Source: Anaerocolumna sp047777345 (lineage in GTDB: Bacteria; Bacillota; Clostridia; Lachnospirales; Lachnospiraceae). From it: a stretch of DNA of 64,000 bases. The notes beneath the pieces were generated by a model, which ran no database searches, had not been told where the DNA came from, and saw only the letters and a list, made by a program, of their open reading frames with translations. Both the position numbers and the translations under genes were made by a program. Location of the stretch: positions 62,001-126,000 of the forward strand of contig JBKEEJ010000008.1 of assembly GCA_047777345.1 (NCBI GenBank), written 5' to 3'. Shown piece after piece: positions 16,357-24,302 of this stretch. Position 1 is the stretch's first letter, and every line of letters begins with the position of its first letter.

Positions 16357-17634
16357 ATGGTAATTCATGTAGTACAGGAAGGCGACACGGTTCAGTCTAT
16401 AGCTGATTCTTATGGAATTTCCGTAACGAGGCTGATACAGGATAATGGGTTAGAAGATTTTGGTAATTTGGTAATCGGACAATCAATTGTGATAGCAATT
16501 CCGGAAGTTACGTATGTGGTAAAAGAAGGGGACACCTTGGAAGAAATAGCAAATTCTTTTGATGTTACCATTATGCAGTTATTAATGAATAATCCGTTTC
16601 TTTCAGAAAGAGATTATATATATCCGGGTGAAACCCTTGTGATTCGTTATCCGAAAAAGGGCAGCCTGGCAGTTCACGGCAATACCAATCCTAATATTAA
16701 TATTGACATATTAAGAAGAACCCTGCCTTATTTGACATATCTTTCTATTTTAAATTACACAGCAACCATAGATGGTCAGATTATTACTTATATGGATGAT
16801 ACACAGATTATTGAAACGGCAAAAGCCTACGGGGTGGTGCCTTTATTGCTGTTAACAACGTTAACTATTCAGGGTCAGGCTAATATAGGCATAGAATATA
16901 ATTTGTTATTAGATGAAAACGTACAGAATAAGTTAATTGAAAATTTATTGGCAATTTTAAAGGGAAAAGGGTATCAGGGAGTTAATTTATCCTTTCAGTA
17001 TATCAATATTTCCAATATATATCTGTACAATGCAATTTTTGAAAAATTCTCCACCGCATTAAATGCCCAGGGTTATTCTGTGTTTTTAACGGTAAATCCC
17101 AATATTAGTGATGAAGGTGGTGAAGTTTATTTTGAAAGAGTTGATTACTCCATCTTAAATGAGCTGGCACAGAATATTATTTTTATGAATTATCAATGGG
17201 CAACTAATATAAATCCTCCGGGTCCCATCAGTTCAGTGAACAATTTAGATGTGTTTTTGGATTATATAAATAATTACATACCACCGGATAAATCCATCGT
17301 AGGCATTCCAACCATCGGATATGACTGGGAACTTCCCTATTTGCCGGGATTGTCAAGCGTATATTCCCTGTCTTATCAAAGAGCTGTCAGTTTGGCGGCA
17401 GAGAATAATGTGGCAATTCAATTTGATGAAAAATCCCAGACACCGTATTATTTATATTATGACGGTGGAGTACAGCATATTGTCTGGTTTATCGATTCAA
17501 GAAGCGTAAATGCTTCGTTAGACTTAGTGATAAAATACAGTCTAGATGGTTTTGAAATATGGAATATAACAATTTACAATCCTCAATTGTGGGTAATAAT
17601 TAATTCACAATATGATATAGTAAAAATCATATAG
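16357..17634 (+). CDS. LysM protein with inactive-looking GH18 (SleL/YaaH-like) domain
   Basis: A 425-residue protein. Two LysM repeats (residues 1-47, 52-97) open it: HVVQEGDTVQSIADSYGISV and YVVKEGDTLEEIANSFDVTI. From about residue 105 a GH18-type barrel follows, as in spore-cortex N-acetylglucosaminidases. The catalytic D-G-x-x-x-D-x-E segment, however, reads QGVNLSFQY at residues 207-215: both Asp and the catalytic Glu are lost. The fold may thus serve for binding peptidoglycan rather than cutting it. No signal peptide is seen, as usual for LysM spore-coat enzymes. The 300 bases before it (16057-16356) show no gene. Confidence 0.8.
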   Translation: MVIHVVQEGDTVQSIADSYGISVTRLIQDNGLEDFGNLVIGQSIVIAIPEVTYVVKEGDTLEEIANSFDVTIMQLLMNNPFLSERDYIYPGETLVIRYPKKGSLAVHGNTNPNINIDILRRTLPYLTYLSILNYTATIDGQIITYMDDTQIIETAKAYGVVPLLLLTTLTIQGQANIGIEYNLLLDENVQNKLIENLLAILKGKGYQGVNLSFQYINISNIYLYNAIFEKFSTALNAQGYSVFLTVNPNISDEGGEVYFERVDYSILNELAQNIIFMNYQWATNINPPGPISSVNNLDVFLDYINNYIPPDKSIVGIPTIGYDWELPYLPGLSSVYSLSYQRAVSLAAENNVAIQFDEKSQTPYYLYYDGGVQHIVWFIDSRSVNASLDLVIKYSLDGFEIWNITIYNPQLWVIINSQYDIVKII

Positions 17635-17679
17635 GGCTGTTATCGATGAAACTTTTGATACCCTGCACAGGTTTAAAGG

Positions 17680-17702
17680 ATACATGCCTAATTTGCATGT
17701 AT
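17680..17702 (+). terminator. Hairpin after the LysM gene
   Basis: ATACATGC (17680..17687) pairs with GCATGTAT (17695..17702). Only a poor T tract follows, so it may be a weak terminator or a stabilising structure. Confidence 0.4.
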
Positions 17703-17917
17703 TCTGGACCAATCTACAGGTGGAAAATTTCGGATTATTGTGATATACTACCAATATGTATTAAAATTATAGTCATACGGATGAAAAATTCTTTATTTTT
17801 GCAGTATTGGAGCTGAAAAAAGATACAAATAATAAAGAATGAAGAAATTATACAATATTCAGGGGGTAAACGTTAAGCTTTGCAATTACTTGAAGAAAGA
17901 CTAAAAGGAGTAAACAT

Positions 17918-18169
17918 ATGATTGATTACAAATTTGATACCCAGCTGCTAATTGAAGGACATAATCTTTCGGAAGAAGCCATCAATGAGTATATTACCAA
18001 TAACATCGAAGGGGACTGCCTGTTGGCGGTGGGAGATGAGGAATTAATTAAAATTCATTTCCATACCAATACGCCGTGGAAAGTTCTTGAATACGCTGCT
18101 TCACTGGGAGAAATTTATGATATTGTGGTAGAAAATATGGAACGCCAGAGCAACGGCCTTCCTGGCTAA
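17918..18169 (+). CDS. Small protein resembling the C-terminal DAK1_2 domain of YloV/FakA
   Basis: An 83-residue protein. The string DCLLAVGDEELIKIHFHTNT followed by PWKVLEYAASLGEI matches the end domain of the fatty-acid kinase family (YloV/FakA), where G-D-x-x-x-V-V-G-D-x-x-x-V-K-(V/I)-H-x-H-T is conserved. The kinase and middle domains of the usual 550-residue protein are missing. AAAGGAG precedes the ATG, so it is probably a real stand-alone domain rather than a relic. In FakA this region helps bind the FakB fatty-acid carrier, but for the free domain no role is known. Confidence 0.65.
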   Translation: MIDYKFDTQLLIEGHNLSEEAINEYITNNIEGDCLLAVGDEELIKIHFHTNTPWKVLEYAASLGEIYDIVVENMERQSNGLPG

Positions 18170-18278
18170 TTAAGTACAGATTCATCCACTTAGCGTATTA
18201 TGAGATATAATTTGAGAAGAGTATTCTGATAAAATGGAATTAAGGCCGAATTATAATAAACAACATAAAAATTGTGAT

Positions 18279-18315
18279 AAACGTCTGTTGATTATAAAAA
18301 AATAAGCAGGCGTTT
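18279..18315 (+). terminator. Intrinsic terminator after the DAK1_2-domain gene
   Basis: AAACGTCTG (18279..18287) pairs with CAGGCGTTT (18307..18315) with one wobble pair, and ATTTGTTTT follows. The placement 110 bases after the gene fits a terminator. Confidence 0.6.
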
Positions 18316-18405
18316 ATTTGTTTTATGGATATATAGGTTTTGCAATAAGCAGGCAATAAAGTTAGAGCTGTATGCTTGTTAAAAAGTTTTAAACATATAA
18401 AGCTT

Positions 18406-18434
18406 TTGGATTTTGAATTTATCTGTGTTATAAT
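18406..18434 (+). promoter_or_regulatory. Promoter of the phosphatase gene
   Basis: TTGGAT (18406..18411) and TATAAT (18429..18434) are spaced by 17 bases and lie about 100 bases before the start at 18541. Confidence 0.6.
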
Positions 18435-18540
18435 GAAAACATATTGGCTGCTAAAAAGAGAAAAGGTTGCCCCAGCAGACTGACATAAACAAAAATTTTG
18501 ATAAAATAATCATTAGTAAATTTAAAGGAGTTTTCGATTT

Positions 18541-19014
18541 ATGATAAAAGTACTGTTTGTTTGTCTTGGAAATATATGCAGATCTCCAATGGCAGAGTAT
18601 ATATTTAAAGATTTGGTAAGAAAAAAAGGTTTCAGTGATAAATTTGTGATTGCCTCAGCAGGAACCAGCAGCGAAGAGGTAGGAAACCGGGTACATCCGG
18701 GAACTATGAGAATATTAAAAGGATTAGGAATTGATGCGTCACAAAAAAGAGCCATACAGTTACGGAAAGAAGATTATGACCGTTATGACTATATTATAGG
18801 TATGGAACAAAGCAATATCCGTTCCATGGAACGGATATTCAAAGGGGACAGTCAGAAAAAAATTATGAGATTGCTGGATTTTTCCCCTCGCCCCCGCGAT
18901 ATTGCAGATCCCTGGTATACGGGAAATTTTGATAAAACTTTTGAAGACGTAATGGAAGGATGCCAAGTACTGCTGGATTATATCTGCAAAAGGGAAGGAA
19001 TCGTACAGGATTAG
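18541..19014 (+). CDS. Low-molecular-weight protein tyrosine phosphatase
   Basis: A 157-residue cytoplasmic phosphatase. VLFVCLGNICRSPMAE is the C-x5-R-(S/T) phosphate-binding loop of the LMW-PTP family, near residues 8-15, and IADPWYTGNFDKTFEDV holds the general-acid Asp in the standard D-P-(W/Y) setting. Length and motifs are those of the usual enzyme. It may remove phosphate from protein tyrosine or arginine residues. No tyrosine kinase or capsule genes are nearby. The following HAD gene is 147 bases away and may be co-transcribed. Confidence 0.93.
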   Translation: MIKVLFVCLGNICRSPMAEYIFKDLVRKKGFSDKFVIASAGTSSEEVGNRVHPGTMRILKGLGIDASQKRAIQLRKEDYDRYDYIIGMEQSNIRSMERIFKGDSQKKIMRLLDFSPRPRDIADPWYTGNFDKTFEDVMEGCQVLLDYICKREGIVQD

Positions 19015-19161
19015 TTTGGCACCGAAAAAAGTATTTTGTATAATTTACATTATTGCAGCCATAATGATTTTATTAATTATGGTTTGCAATATTTTTTCTT
19101 TGCGTTTATAATTACAAAATATGATGTATTGGCAAAATCATTACGAAAGGATATAAAAAAC

Positions 19162-19953
19162 ATGGACAGAAAAATAATGTTTTTTGACATAGATGGAACG
19201 TTGCTTGTTGAAAACACGCACACAATTCCGGAAAGCACTGTTGCTGCCATAAGAAAGGCAAGAGAAAAAGGACATCTGGCTTTTATTAATACCGGACGAA
19301 CCTTTTTTAACGTGGAAGATGAAATTAAAGCCATTGGCTTTGACGGCTATGTATGTGGCTGTGGAACCTATATTGTAATCGATAATCAGGTAATAGAAGC
19401 AACCACAATTGATAAGGCCACCGGCCGGAATATAATAACGTTACTGCGAAAATACAACCTGGATGCTTTTTTGGAAGGATTGGAGGATGTGTATTTTGAT
19501 TCCGGGGAAAACTCTTCCGAGGAAATAAGAAACATCCGAACACAATTTGCAAAAAGAGGTTATGGAATTAAGAAAAACTGGGACAGTGAGGATCTGCATT
19601 TTGATAAGATATTAGCAAAAGCAGACAGAGAGGAGGATATCGAAGCATTTAAAGCGGAATTGGGAGACAGCTTTCAATACATCGACCGGGGCGGAAGAAT
19701 TTATGAAATCGTACCGGCAGGGTATTCCAAAGCCACCGGTATTAAGAAAGTATTAGATTATTATCAACTTCCCCTTGCCAATGCCTATGTATTTGGCGAC
19801 AGCTCCAATGATCTTCCCATGTTTGAATATGTTCCAAACAGTATTGCTATGGGCAACAGCGATGAATGCATATTAAATGTGGCAAGTTTTATTACCAAAG
19901 ATGTTCGTTACGACGGCATTGCCTATGCGTTGAAAAAGCTCCGGATAATATAG
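19162..19953 (+). CDS. Cof-type HAD-IIB phosphatase
   Basis: A 263-residue HAD phosphatase of the Cof/YbiV group, which remove phosphate from sugar phosphates or cofactors such as FMN or pyridoxal phosphate. MFFDIDGTLL is motif I with both catalytic Asp, FINTGRTFFNV motif II, and VFGDSSNDLPMFEYV motif IV; an inserted C2 cap lies between about residues 80 and 185. ATG at 19162 is chosen because the DxD motif starts only seven codons later, as usual; a longer frame from 19036 would add an odd hydrophobic tail. The true substrate cannot be told. Confidence 0.88.
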   Translation: MDRKIMFFDIDGTLLVENTHTIPESTVAAIRKAREKGHLAFINTGRTFFNVEDEIKAIGFDGYVCGCGTYIVIDNQVIEATTIDKATGRNIITLLRKYNLDAFLEGLEDVYFDSGENSSEEIRNIRTQFAKRGYGIKKNWDSEDLHFDKILAKADREEDIEAFKAELGDSFQYIDRGGRIYEIVPAGYSKATGIKKVLDYYQLPLANAYVFGDSSNDLPMFEYVPNSIAMGNSDECILNVASFITKDVRYDGIAYALKKLRII

Positions 19954-19962
19954 GAATATTAG

Positions 19963-19985
19963 AATCCATTCTTAATGGATTTTAT
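19963..19985 (+). terminator. Terminator after the Cof-type phosphatase
   Basis: AATCCATT (19963..19970) and AATGGATT (19974..19981) form an eight-pair stem with a three-base loop, followed by TTATTG. It lies ten bases after the stop codon. Confidence 0.65.
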
Positions 19986-20168
19986 TGAATAGAGCCTATC
20001 AGACCATACTTTACTATCTCCAGCTTCCAGTACTATAAGACAGGGGACTCACGGTATCTTCCACCTTTTGCTCACAAATATAATAGTTCTTAAATATTAA
20101 TGAGTACCTCTTAAACACTTTAATTCTTTTTTTCTTAAAAAAATAAAATCAGAGAAAAAAATTTTTAG

Positions 20169-20197
20169 TTGACAAAACAACTTATATGAGTTATACT
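20169..20197 (+). promoter_or_regulatory. Promoter of tRNA-Gly
   Basis: TTGACA (20169..20174) and TATACT (20192..20197) are spaced by 17 bases, 55 bases before the tRNA. Confidence 0.75.
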
Positions 20198-20251
20198 TTC
20201 ATATGTTCCTGAGAGACATAAAAAGCTTAGAAAAACAGTTACATATGATAT

Positions 20252-20323
20252 GCGCGAGTGGCTCAGTGGTGGAGTATCGCCTTGCCAAGGCGAGGGTCGC
20301 GGGTTCGAATCCCGTCTCGCGCT
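20252..20323 (+). tRNA. tRNA-Gly (GCC)
   Basis: A 72-base cloverleaf: acceptor GCGCGAG/CTCGCGC, D arm GCTC/GAGT, anticodon stem TCGCC/GGCGA with loop TTGCCAA (anticodon GCC), T arm GCGGG/CCCGT with TTCGAAT. The discriminator is T at 20323 and the next bases are TCA, so the CCA end is not fully encoded. The change next to the T arm is what one expects where an element has integrated into the tRNA 3' end. Confidence 0.97.
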
Positions 20324-20334
20324 TCAGCTATTTT

Positions 20335-20366
20335 AAGGGTTTAGCAAGTCGGAGTGCTAAGCCCTT
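20335..20366 (+). terminator. Terminator of tRNA-Gly
   Basis: AAGGGTTTAGCA (20335..20346) pairs with TGCTAAGCCCTT (20355..20366) with one wobble, and a T-rich stretch follows. The same hairpin recurs in repeat unit 2 at 20630..20661. Confidence 0.8.
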
Positions 20367-20443
20367 GCTTCATTTTCTTGTCTTTTTTCTTGTCCTTTTC
20401 TGAAAATGATATCTTCCAGTTTTTCAACCGCCTGACTTTGCAT
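20357..20443 (-). pseudogene. Tyrosine recombinase C-terminal remnant (copy B)
   Basis: A 28-residue minus-strand frame, MQSQAVEKLEDIIFRKGQEK followed by RQENEARA, ends only 34 bases past the tRNA. An integrase gene whose 3' end abuts a tRNA is the classic layout of an integrated element. The rest of the gene is gone. Its first 14 residues match copy A at 278..385. Confidence 0.5.
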
Positions 20444-20558
20444 GAAAAATTAATAAATCAAGATTACCATGATAATTCCAAATTATAGTACTTGTGCAAA
20501 ACAACATATGAGTTATAATATGACATAAAAAGCTTAGAAAAACAGTTACATATGATAT

Positions 20559-20617
20559 GCGCGAGTGGCTCATGGAGTATCGCCTGAGGGTCGCGGGTTC
20601 GAATCCCGTCTCGCGCT
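20559..20617 (+). pseudogene. tRNA-Gly pseudogene lacking the anticodon
   Basis: The sequence equals the tRNA at 20252..20323 except for two deletions, four bases in the D loop and nine bases that remove the anticodon loop. The acceptor and T arms remain perfect. It cannot decode. Confidence 0.9.
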
Positions 20618-20651
20618 TCAGCTATTTTTAAGGGTTTAGCAAGTCGGAGTG

Positions 20652-20738
20652 CTAAGCCCTTGCTTCATTTTCTTGTCTTTTTTCTTGTCCTTTTCTGAAA
20701 ATGATATCTTCCAGTTTTTCAACCGCCTGACTTTGCAT
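20652..20738 (-). pseudogene. Tyrosine recombinase C-terminal remnant (copy C)
   Basis: Identical in protein sequence to copy B and carried by repeat unit 2. The minus frame stays open upstream to 20870, but that extension is not recombinase-like. Confidence 0.5.
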
Positions 20739-21199
20739 GGTTATGTAACAGTACTTGTGCAAACAAGGAATATGCAGCACCATATTGATTACTGATATGC
20801 AATAAACCAATAGCTTCTTTCTCAAATGCTGCACTACAGGACAGAAGTAATTCTCCGAAACAACGTACAATCCAGTTGGCCATTGTGCTACGTTTTAAGC
20901 TAATACCAAGATATTAACATTTTTTAGTATTTTTACAGCTACCTATGTGGATAAAGCTAATATATGCTATCATCCCCAATTGATTCTTTTGATGTCTGCA
21001 TATTTCATACAAAGCGATTTTACTGAGTCAGCCTATTCTATTTTTATGGTTGGGATAACAAATTTTTAAAGGAAAAGCTTAATTGTTTAGCAGGGAATTT
21101 TAAATTATTCATAGTAAAAAGCTTAATGATATTGACAAAAAGAAATATTGCTGTTAGCAATCTCAAAAACAGATAAAAATAAATCGCAGATGAGATTTG

Positions 21200-21412
21200 T
21201 CAATAAAGAAAATGCTTTATCCGAAAAGGCAGAAAGACAAGGTAAGAGCCAGTAAATTAAAGAAATGGAAGAGGCCTTGAAGGAGCATGATTGTATGGAA
21301 AAAAATATGATGAAGTTCTGGGAAAAAAGATGACTGAAAAAGTTACCGGTATCAAGACAAGCTGGATATTGAGTTCAAATCTGGAGTAAAAATTGAAATG
21401 GTGATAAAATGA
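21200..21412 (+). pseudogene. Serine recombinase C-terminal remnant
   Basis: Two plus frames split by a frameshift read YDEVLGKKMTEKVTGIK and then KLDIEFKSGVKIEMVIK. This is the end of large serine recombinases (Y-D-x-x-L-x-x-x-(L/M)-x-E-K-(I/V)-T ... F-K-S-G-x-x-I-E). An in-frame stop upstream near 21254 confirms decay. Between 20740 and 21200 nothing else is recognisable. Confidence 0.6.
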
Positions 21413-21446
21413 ATACCAGTTAAGAAAATATTATCTTAACAGGTAT
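21412..21446 (-). terminator. Terminator shared with treR
   Basis: AATACCAGTTAAGA pairs with TCTTAACAGGTATT around a short AT loop. It lies 50 bases past the treR stop and has T tracts on both sides, so it can end transcripts from the minus strand. Confidence 0.6.
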
Positions 21447-21496
21447 TTTCGTATTTGCAGAAATTTATATAAATGCTTTATGAAATGTAAATATGA

Positions 21497-22219
21497 TTAT
21501 CGTTTTCTTATGGCTGTATCCTGAAAGCAGAAATAATCAGGGCGATGTCTTGATTGAGTATATTCAAACATAATACCGTTGGCATTATAGGTTTGGCTGC
21601 TGATTACAGCTAAACAGTTATAATCATTTAATTCCAGATATTTTTCATCAATCTGAGTAACACGCTCGACAGTAATGCGGCGTTTACTAGTTATAATAGA
21701 CATTCCTAATACATTTTCTATATATTCATATATTGAATTTTCAGCGATTTCTTTCGTAAGTCCAGGTACAACTTCCTTAAGAAACAGATTTATATCTAAA
21801 ATCAGAGCTTTCCCATCTAAGTAACGTACTCTTTGAATGAAATAAAGTTCCGCTCCTTCTATAAAGCCAGTTTTTTTGGCAATACGTTCATCAGCAGTGA
21901 TTTCAGTGAACTGAATTACTTTTGTGTGATATTTACGATGATTCCGAATGGCAGATTCTTTAAAGGATTCTATTCCGCCTATGCTGAAGTTGGCTTGTTC
22001 CACAGGCTTATAAATTACATAAACTCCTTTTCCATGGATAGATTGTACATATCCTTCTTCCGCTAAGAAAGAAATGGCTCTTCGAATTGTATTACGGGAG
22101 CAATTGTATATGGAAACAAGAGTATTCTCGGAAGGAAGCAGTTCCTGAAAAAGGTATTCTTGGTTCTCAATTTTTTCTTTTAAATCATGGTAAATAGAAT
22201 CGAACTTTGTTTTGGGCAT
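21497..22219 (-). CDS. treR: Trehalose operon repressor, GntR family
   Basis: A 240-residue GntR/HutC-type repressor. The N-terminal winged helix (KFDSIYHDLKEKIENQEYLF, LLPSENTLVSIYNCSRNTIR, RAISFLAEEGYVQSIHGKG) is followed by a UTRA ligand domain. It is divergent from the trehalose transporter and enzyme genes, whose promoter carries two copies of a 16-bp palindrome. In Bacillus the orthologue binds such sites and leaves them when trehalose 6-phosphate is bound. Start and length agree with TreR. The protein ends with the usual SRHRPDYFCFQDTA. Confidence 0.93.
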   Translation of the reverse strand: MPKTKFDSIYHDLKEKIENQEYLFQELLPSENTLVSIYNCSRNTIRRAISFLAEEGYVQSIHGKGVYVIYKPVEQANFSIGGIESFKESAIRNHRKYHTKVIQFTEITADERIAKKTGFIEGAELYFIQRVRYLDGKALILDINLFLKEVVPGLTKEIAENSIYEYIENVLGMSIITSKRRITVERVTQIDEKYLELNDYNCLAVISSQTYNANGIMFEYTQSRHRPDYFCFQDTAIRKR

Positions 22220-22298
22220 ATATTAACTCCTAACAAGGATGATATTTAATGATAGGATAATTATATCCAGTATGTCATAATTTTTCAAGAGATTTTTA

Positions 22299-22356
22299 TT
22301 GACTTGTTTAAACAAGTATGATATAACAAATATACAAGATACTTGTTTAAACAAGT
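22299..22356 (+). promoter_or_regulatory. tre promoter with twin TreR operators
   Basis: TTGACT (22299..22304) and TATAAC (22322..22327) form the promoter with a 17-base spacer. The perfect palindrome ACTTGTTTAAACAAGT occurs at 22302..22317, overlapping the -35 box, and again at 22341..22356, after the -10 box. Centres are 39 bp apart. TreR bound at both would exclude polymerase. Confidence 0.93.
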
Positions 22357-22375
22357 TATAATAGGAGGAGCAAAG

Positions 22376-24301
22376 ATGGCAAAATATCAAGAGGATGCTA
22401 CTCAGCTACTTAAGCTGATTGGCGGAAAAGAAAACATAGCGGCAGTCAGCCACTGTATGACAAGAATGAGATTTGTCCTTAATGATGCTTCAAAAGCAGA
22501 TATAGAAGGGATAGAAAAACTAAAATCTGTGAAAGGAACATTTACACAGGCAGGACAGTTTCAAGTTATTATTGGAAACGAAGTCGCTGATTTTTATAAT
22601 GACTTCACAAAAGTTGCAGGCATAGAAGGTGTTTCGAAAGAAGAAGTAAAGAAAGCGGCGAAGAAGAATCAGAGCCTTCTTCAACGGATCATGACTGCTT
22701 TGGCAGAAATTTTTGCACCCCTTATTCCTGCTATTATAACTGGTGGTCTGATATTAGGATTCAGAAACTGTATCGACAGTTTATATTTATTTGAAAATGG
22801 AACAAAGACATTAGTAGAGATTAGTCAATTCTGGGCAGGCGTTGATAGTTTTCTTTGGTTAATTGGTGAAGCGGTATTCCACATGTTACCTGTAGGTATC
22901 TGCTGGTCCGTTACAAAGAAAATGGGAACGACACAAATGCTTGGTATCGTTTTAGGTTTAACCTTAGTATCCGGTCAGTTACTAAATGCCTATGCTGTAG
23001 CCGGTGCTACAGAAATACCGGTTTGGGACTTTGGCTTCTTTAAAGTCAATATGATCGGTTATCAGGCACAAGTGATTCCTGCAATTTTAGCGGCTTTTAC
23101 TTTAGTATATTTGGAAAAGTTCTTTAGAAAAATTACACCACAAGTCATTTCTATGATTGTTGTACCATTTTGTAGTTTACTTTTATCCGTAATTGCTGCT
23201 CATTTCGTACTCGGACCTATTGGCTGGAAAATTGGCTCTGCAATTTCAGCCGTAGTATATGCAGGTATTACAGGACCACTGAAAGCCTTATTTGCAGCTG
23301 TATTTGGATTTGTATATGCTCCACTGGTTATTACAGGACTTCACCATATGACCAATGCCATTGATATGCAATTGATTGCTGACTTCGGAGGTACAATGCT
23401 TTGGCCCATGATAGCACTTTCGAATATAGCGCAAGGTTCTGCAGTCCTTGGAATGTCTTACTTACAAAGGAAAAATGCTGATGCACAAGAAATTAACGTA
23501 CCATCATTTATTTCATGCTATTTAGGTGTAACAGAACCGGCTATGTTTGGTGTTAACTTAAAATATCATTTCCCGTTTATTAGTGCAATGATTGGTTCCT
23601 GTCTTGCAGCAATTGTATGTGTTGTTACAGGAACTACAGCAAATGCGATAGGAGTAGGCGGTTTACCGGGTATTTTATCTATTCAACCAGCTTACATGGC
23701 TAGTTTTGCAGTCAGCATGGCCATTGCTATAGCAGTACCCTTCCTTTTGACTGTTTTGATTGGAAAGAAAAAAATAAACATAAATGAATTAGATAAAAAT
23801 GAAAAAAGCGCCAATGCAGCGGATGAAGTAAAAAAGAATGTTGTAGAATTATCAGCATTTGTTTCAGGAAAGGTAATTGATATAACTGAAGTTGAAGATA
23901 ATGTATTTTCTAAGAAAATACTGGGTGATGGAATTGCCATTGAACCTGCTGATGAGACCCTGCTTGCTCCGGCTGATGGTGAAATCACAGTTGTCATGGA
24001 AGAGAGCAATCACGCATGTGGAATGAAATTAAGTGACGGAACAGAAATTTTATTACACATTGGTCTTGATACAGTAGATATGAAGGGCTATGGATTTACG
24101 CCTCTTGTTAAAGCTGGAGATAAAGTAAAAAAAGGTGATAAATTAATTGAATTTAGTCTGGCAAAAATCAAAGAATCCGGGCATAAAGCCACCACAATCC
24201 TGGTTATTACAGGAACAAAAGAAGAAAAAACTACACAATTCTTTACCCATAGGATGGTAACTGCAGGAAAAGATGTAGTTCTTACTATTGGAGGAAAATA
24301 A
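22376..24301 (+). CDS. treP: PTS trehalose transporter, EIIBCA fusion
   Basis: A 641-residue phosphotransferase permease. The IIB domain comes first (C27 in VSHCMTRMRF is the phosphocysteine), then a IIC membrane domain of about ten spans from residue 105, with the GLHHMTNAID and YLGVTEPAMFGV motifs of the glucose/sucrose superfamily, then a IIA domain after residue 500 with the phosphohistidine near 561 in ILLHIGLDTVDMKG. It imports trehalose as trehalose 6-phosphate. The fused IIA is absent from B. subtilis TreP but found in other Firmicutes. The start at 22376 follows GGAGGAG. Confidence 0.93.
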   Translation: MAKYQEDATQLLKLIGGKENIAAVSHCMTRMRFVLNDASKADIEGIEKLKSVKGTFTQAGQFQVIIGNEVADFYNDFTKVAGIEGVSKEEVKKAAKKNQSLLQRIMTALAEIFAPLIPAIITGGLILGFRNCIDSLYLFENGTKTLVEISQFWAGVDSFLWLIGEAVFHMLPVGICWSVTKKMGTTQMLGIVLGLTLVSGQLLNAYAVAGATEIPVWDFGFFKVNMIGYQAQVIPAILAAFTLVYLEKFFRKITPQVISMIVVPFCSLLLSVIAAHFVLGPIGWKIGSAISAVVYAGITGPLKALFAAVFGFVYAPLVITGLHHMTNAIDMQLIADFGGTMLWPMIALSNIAQGSAVLGMSYLQRKNADAQEINVPSFISCYLGVTEPAMFGVNLKYHFPFISAMIGSCLAAIVCVVTGTTANAIGVGGLPGILSIQPAYMASFAVSMAIAIAVPFLLTVLIGKKKININELDKNEKSANAADEVKKNVVELSAFVSGKVIDITEVEDNVFSKKILGDGIAIEPADETLLAPADGEITVVMEESNHACGMKLSDGTEILLHIGLDTVDMKGYGFTPLVKAGDKVKKGDKLIEFSLAKIKESGHKATTILVITGTKEEKTTQFFTHRMVTAGKDVVLTIGGK

Positions 24302-24302
24302 A

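Larger units (their letters stand above)
20171..20443 (+). repeat. Tandem repeat unit 1 (tRNA-Gly plus recombinase tail)
   Basis: This unit, from promoter spacer through the tRNA and terminator to the recombinase tail remnant, is repeated at 20497..20738 with small deletions. The motif AGTACTTGTGCAAA stands before unit 2 and again just after it (20747..20760). Confidence 0.85.
20497..20738 (+). repeat. Tandem repeat unit 2, degraded
   Basis: A second copy of the unit at 20171..20443. It lacks about 19 bases between promoter and tRNA and 13 bases within the tRNA. Its -35 box is TTGTGC instead of TTGACA, while TATAAT (20514..20519) is intact. Confidence 0.85.

Noticed and set aside
16147..16368. 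Minus-strand frame of 73 codons before the LysM gene
   Set aside because: No ribosome site, low-complexity aromatic composition, and it overlaps the start of a real gene.
20203..20403. Plus frame across tRNA-Gly reading a protein
   Set aside because: It runs through the tRNA and its terminator, so it is a chance frame.
22302..22356. The two palindromes as the start of a CRISPR array
   Set aside because: Only two copies, palindromic, and placed on a promoter beside treR; they are operators. No CRISPR array or cas gene was found in the window.
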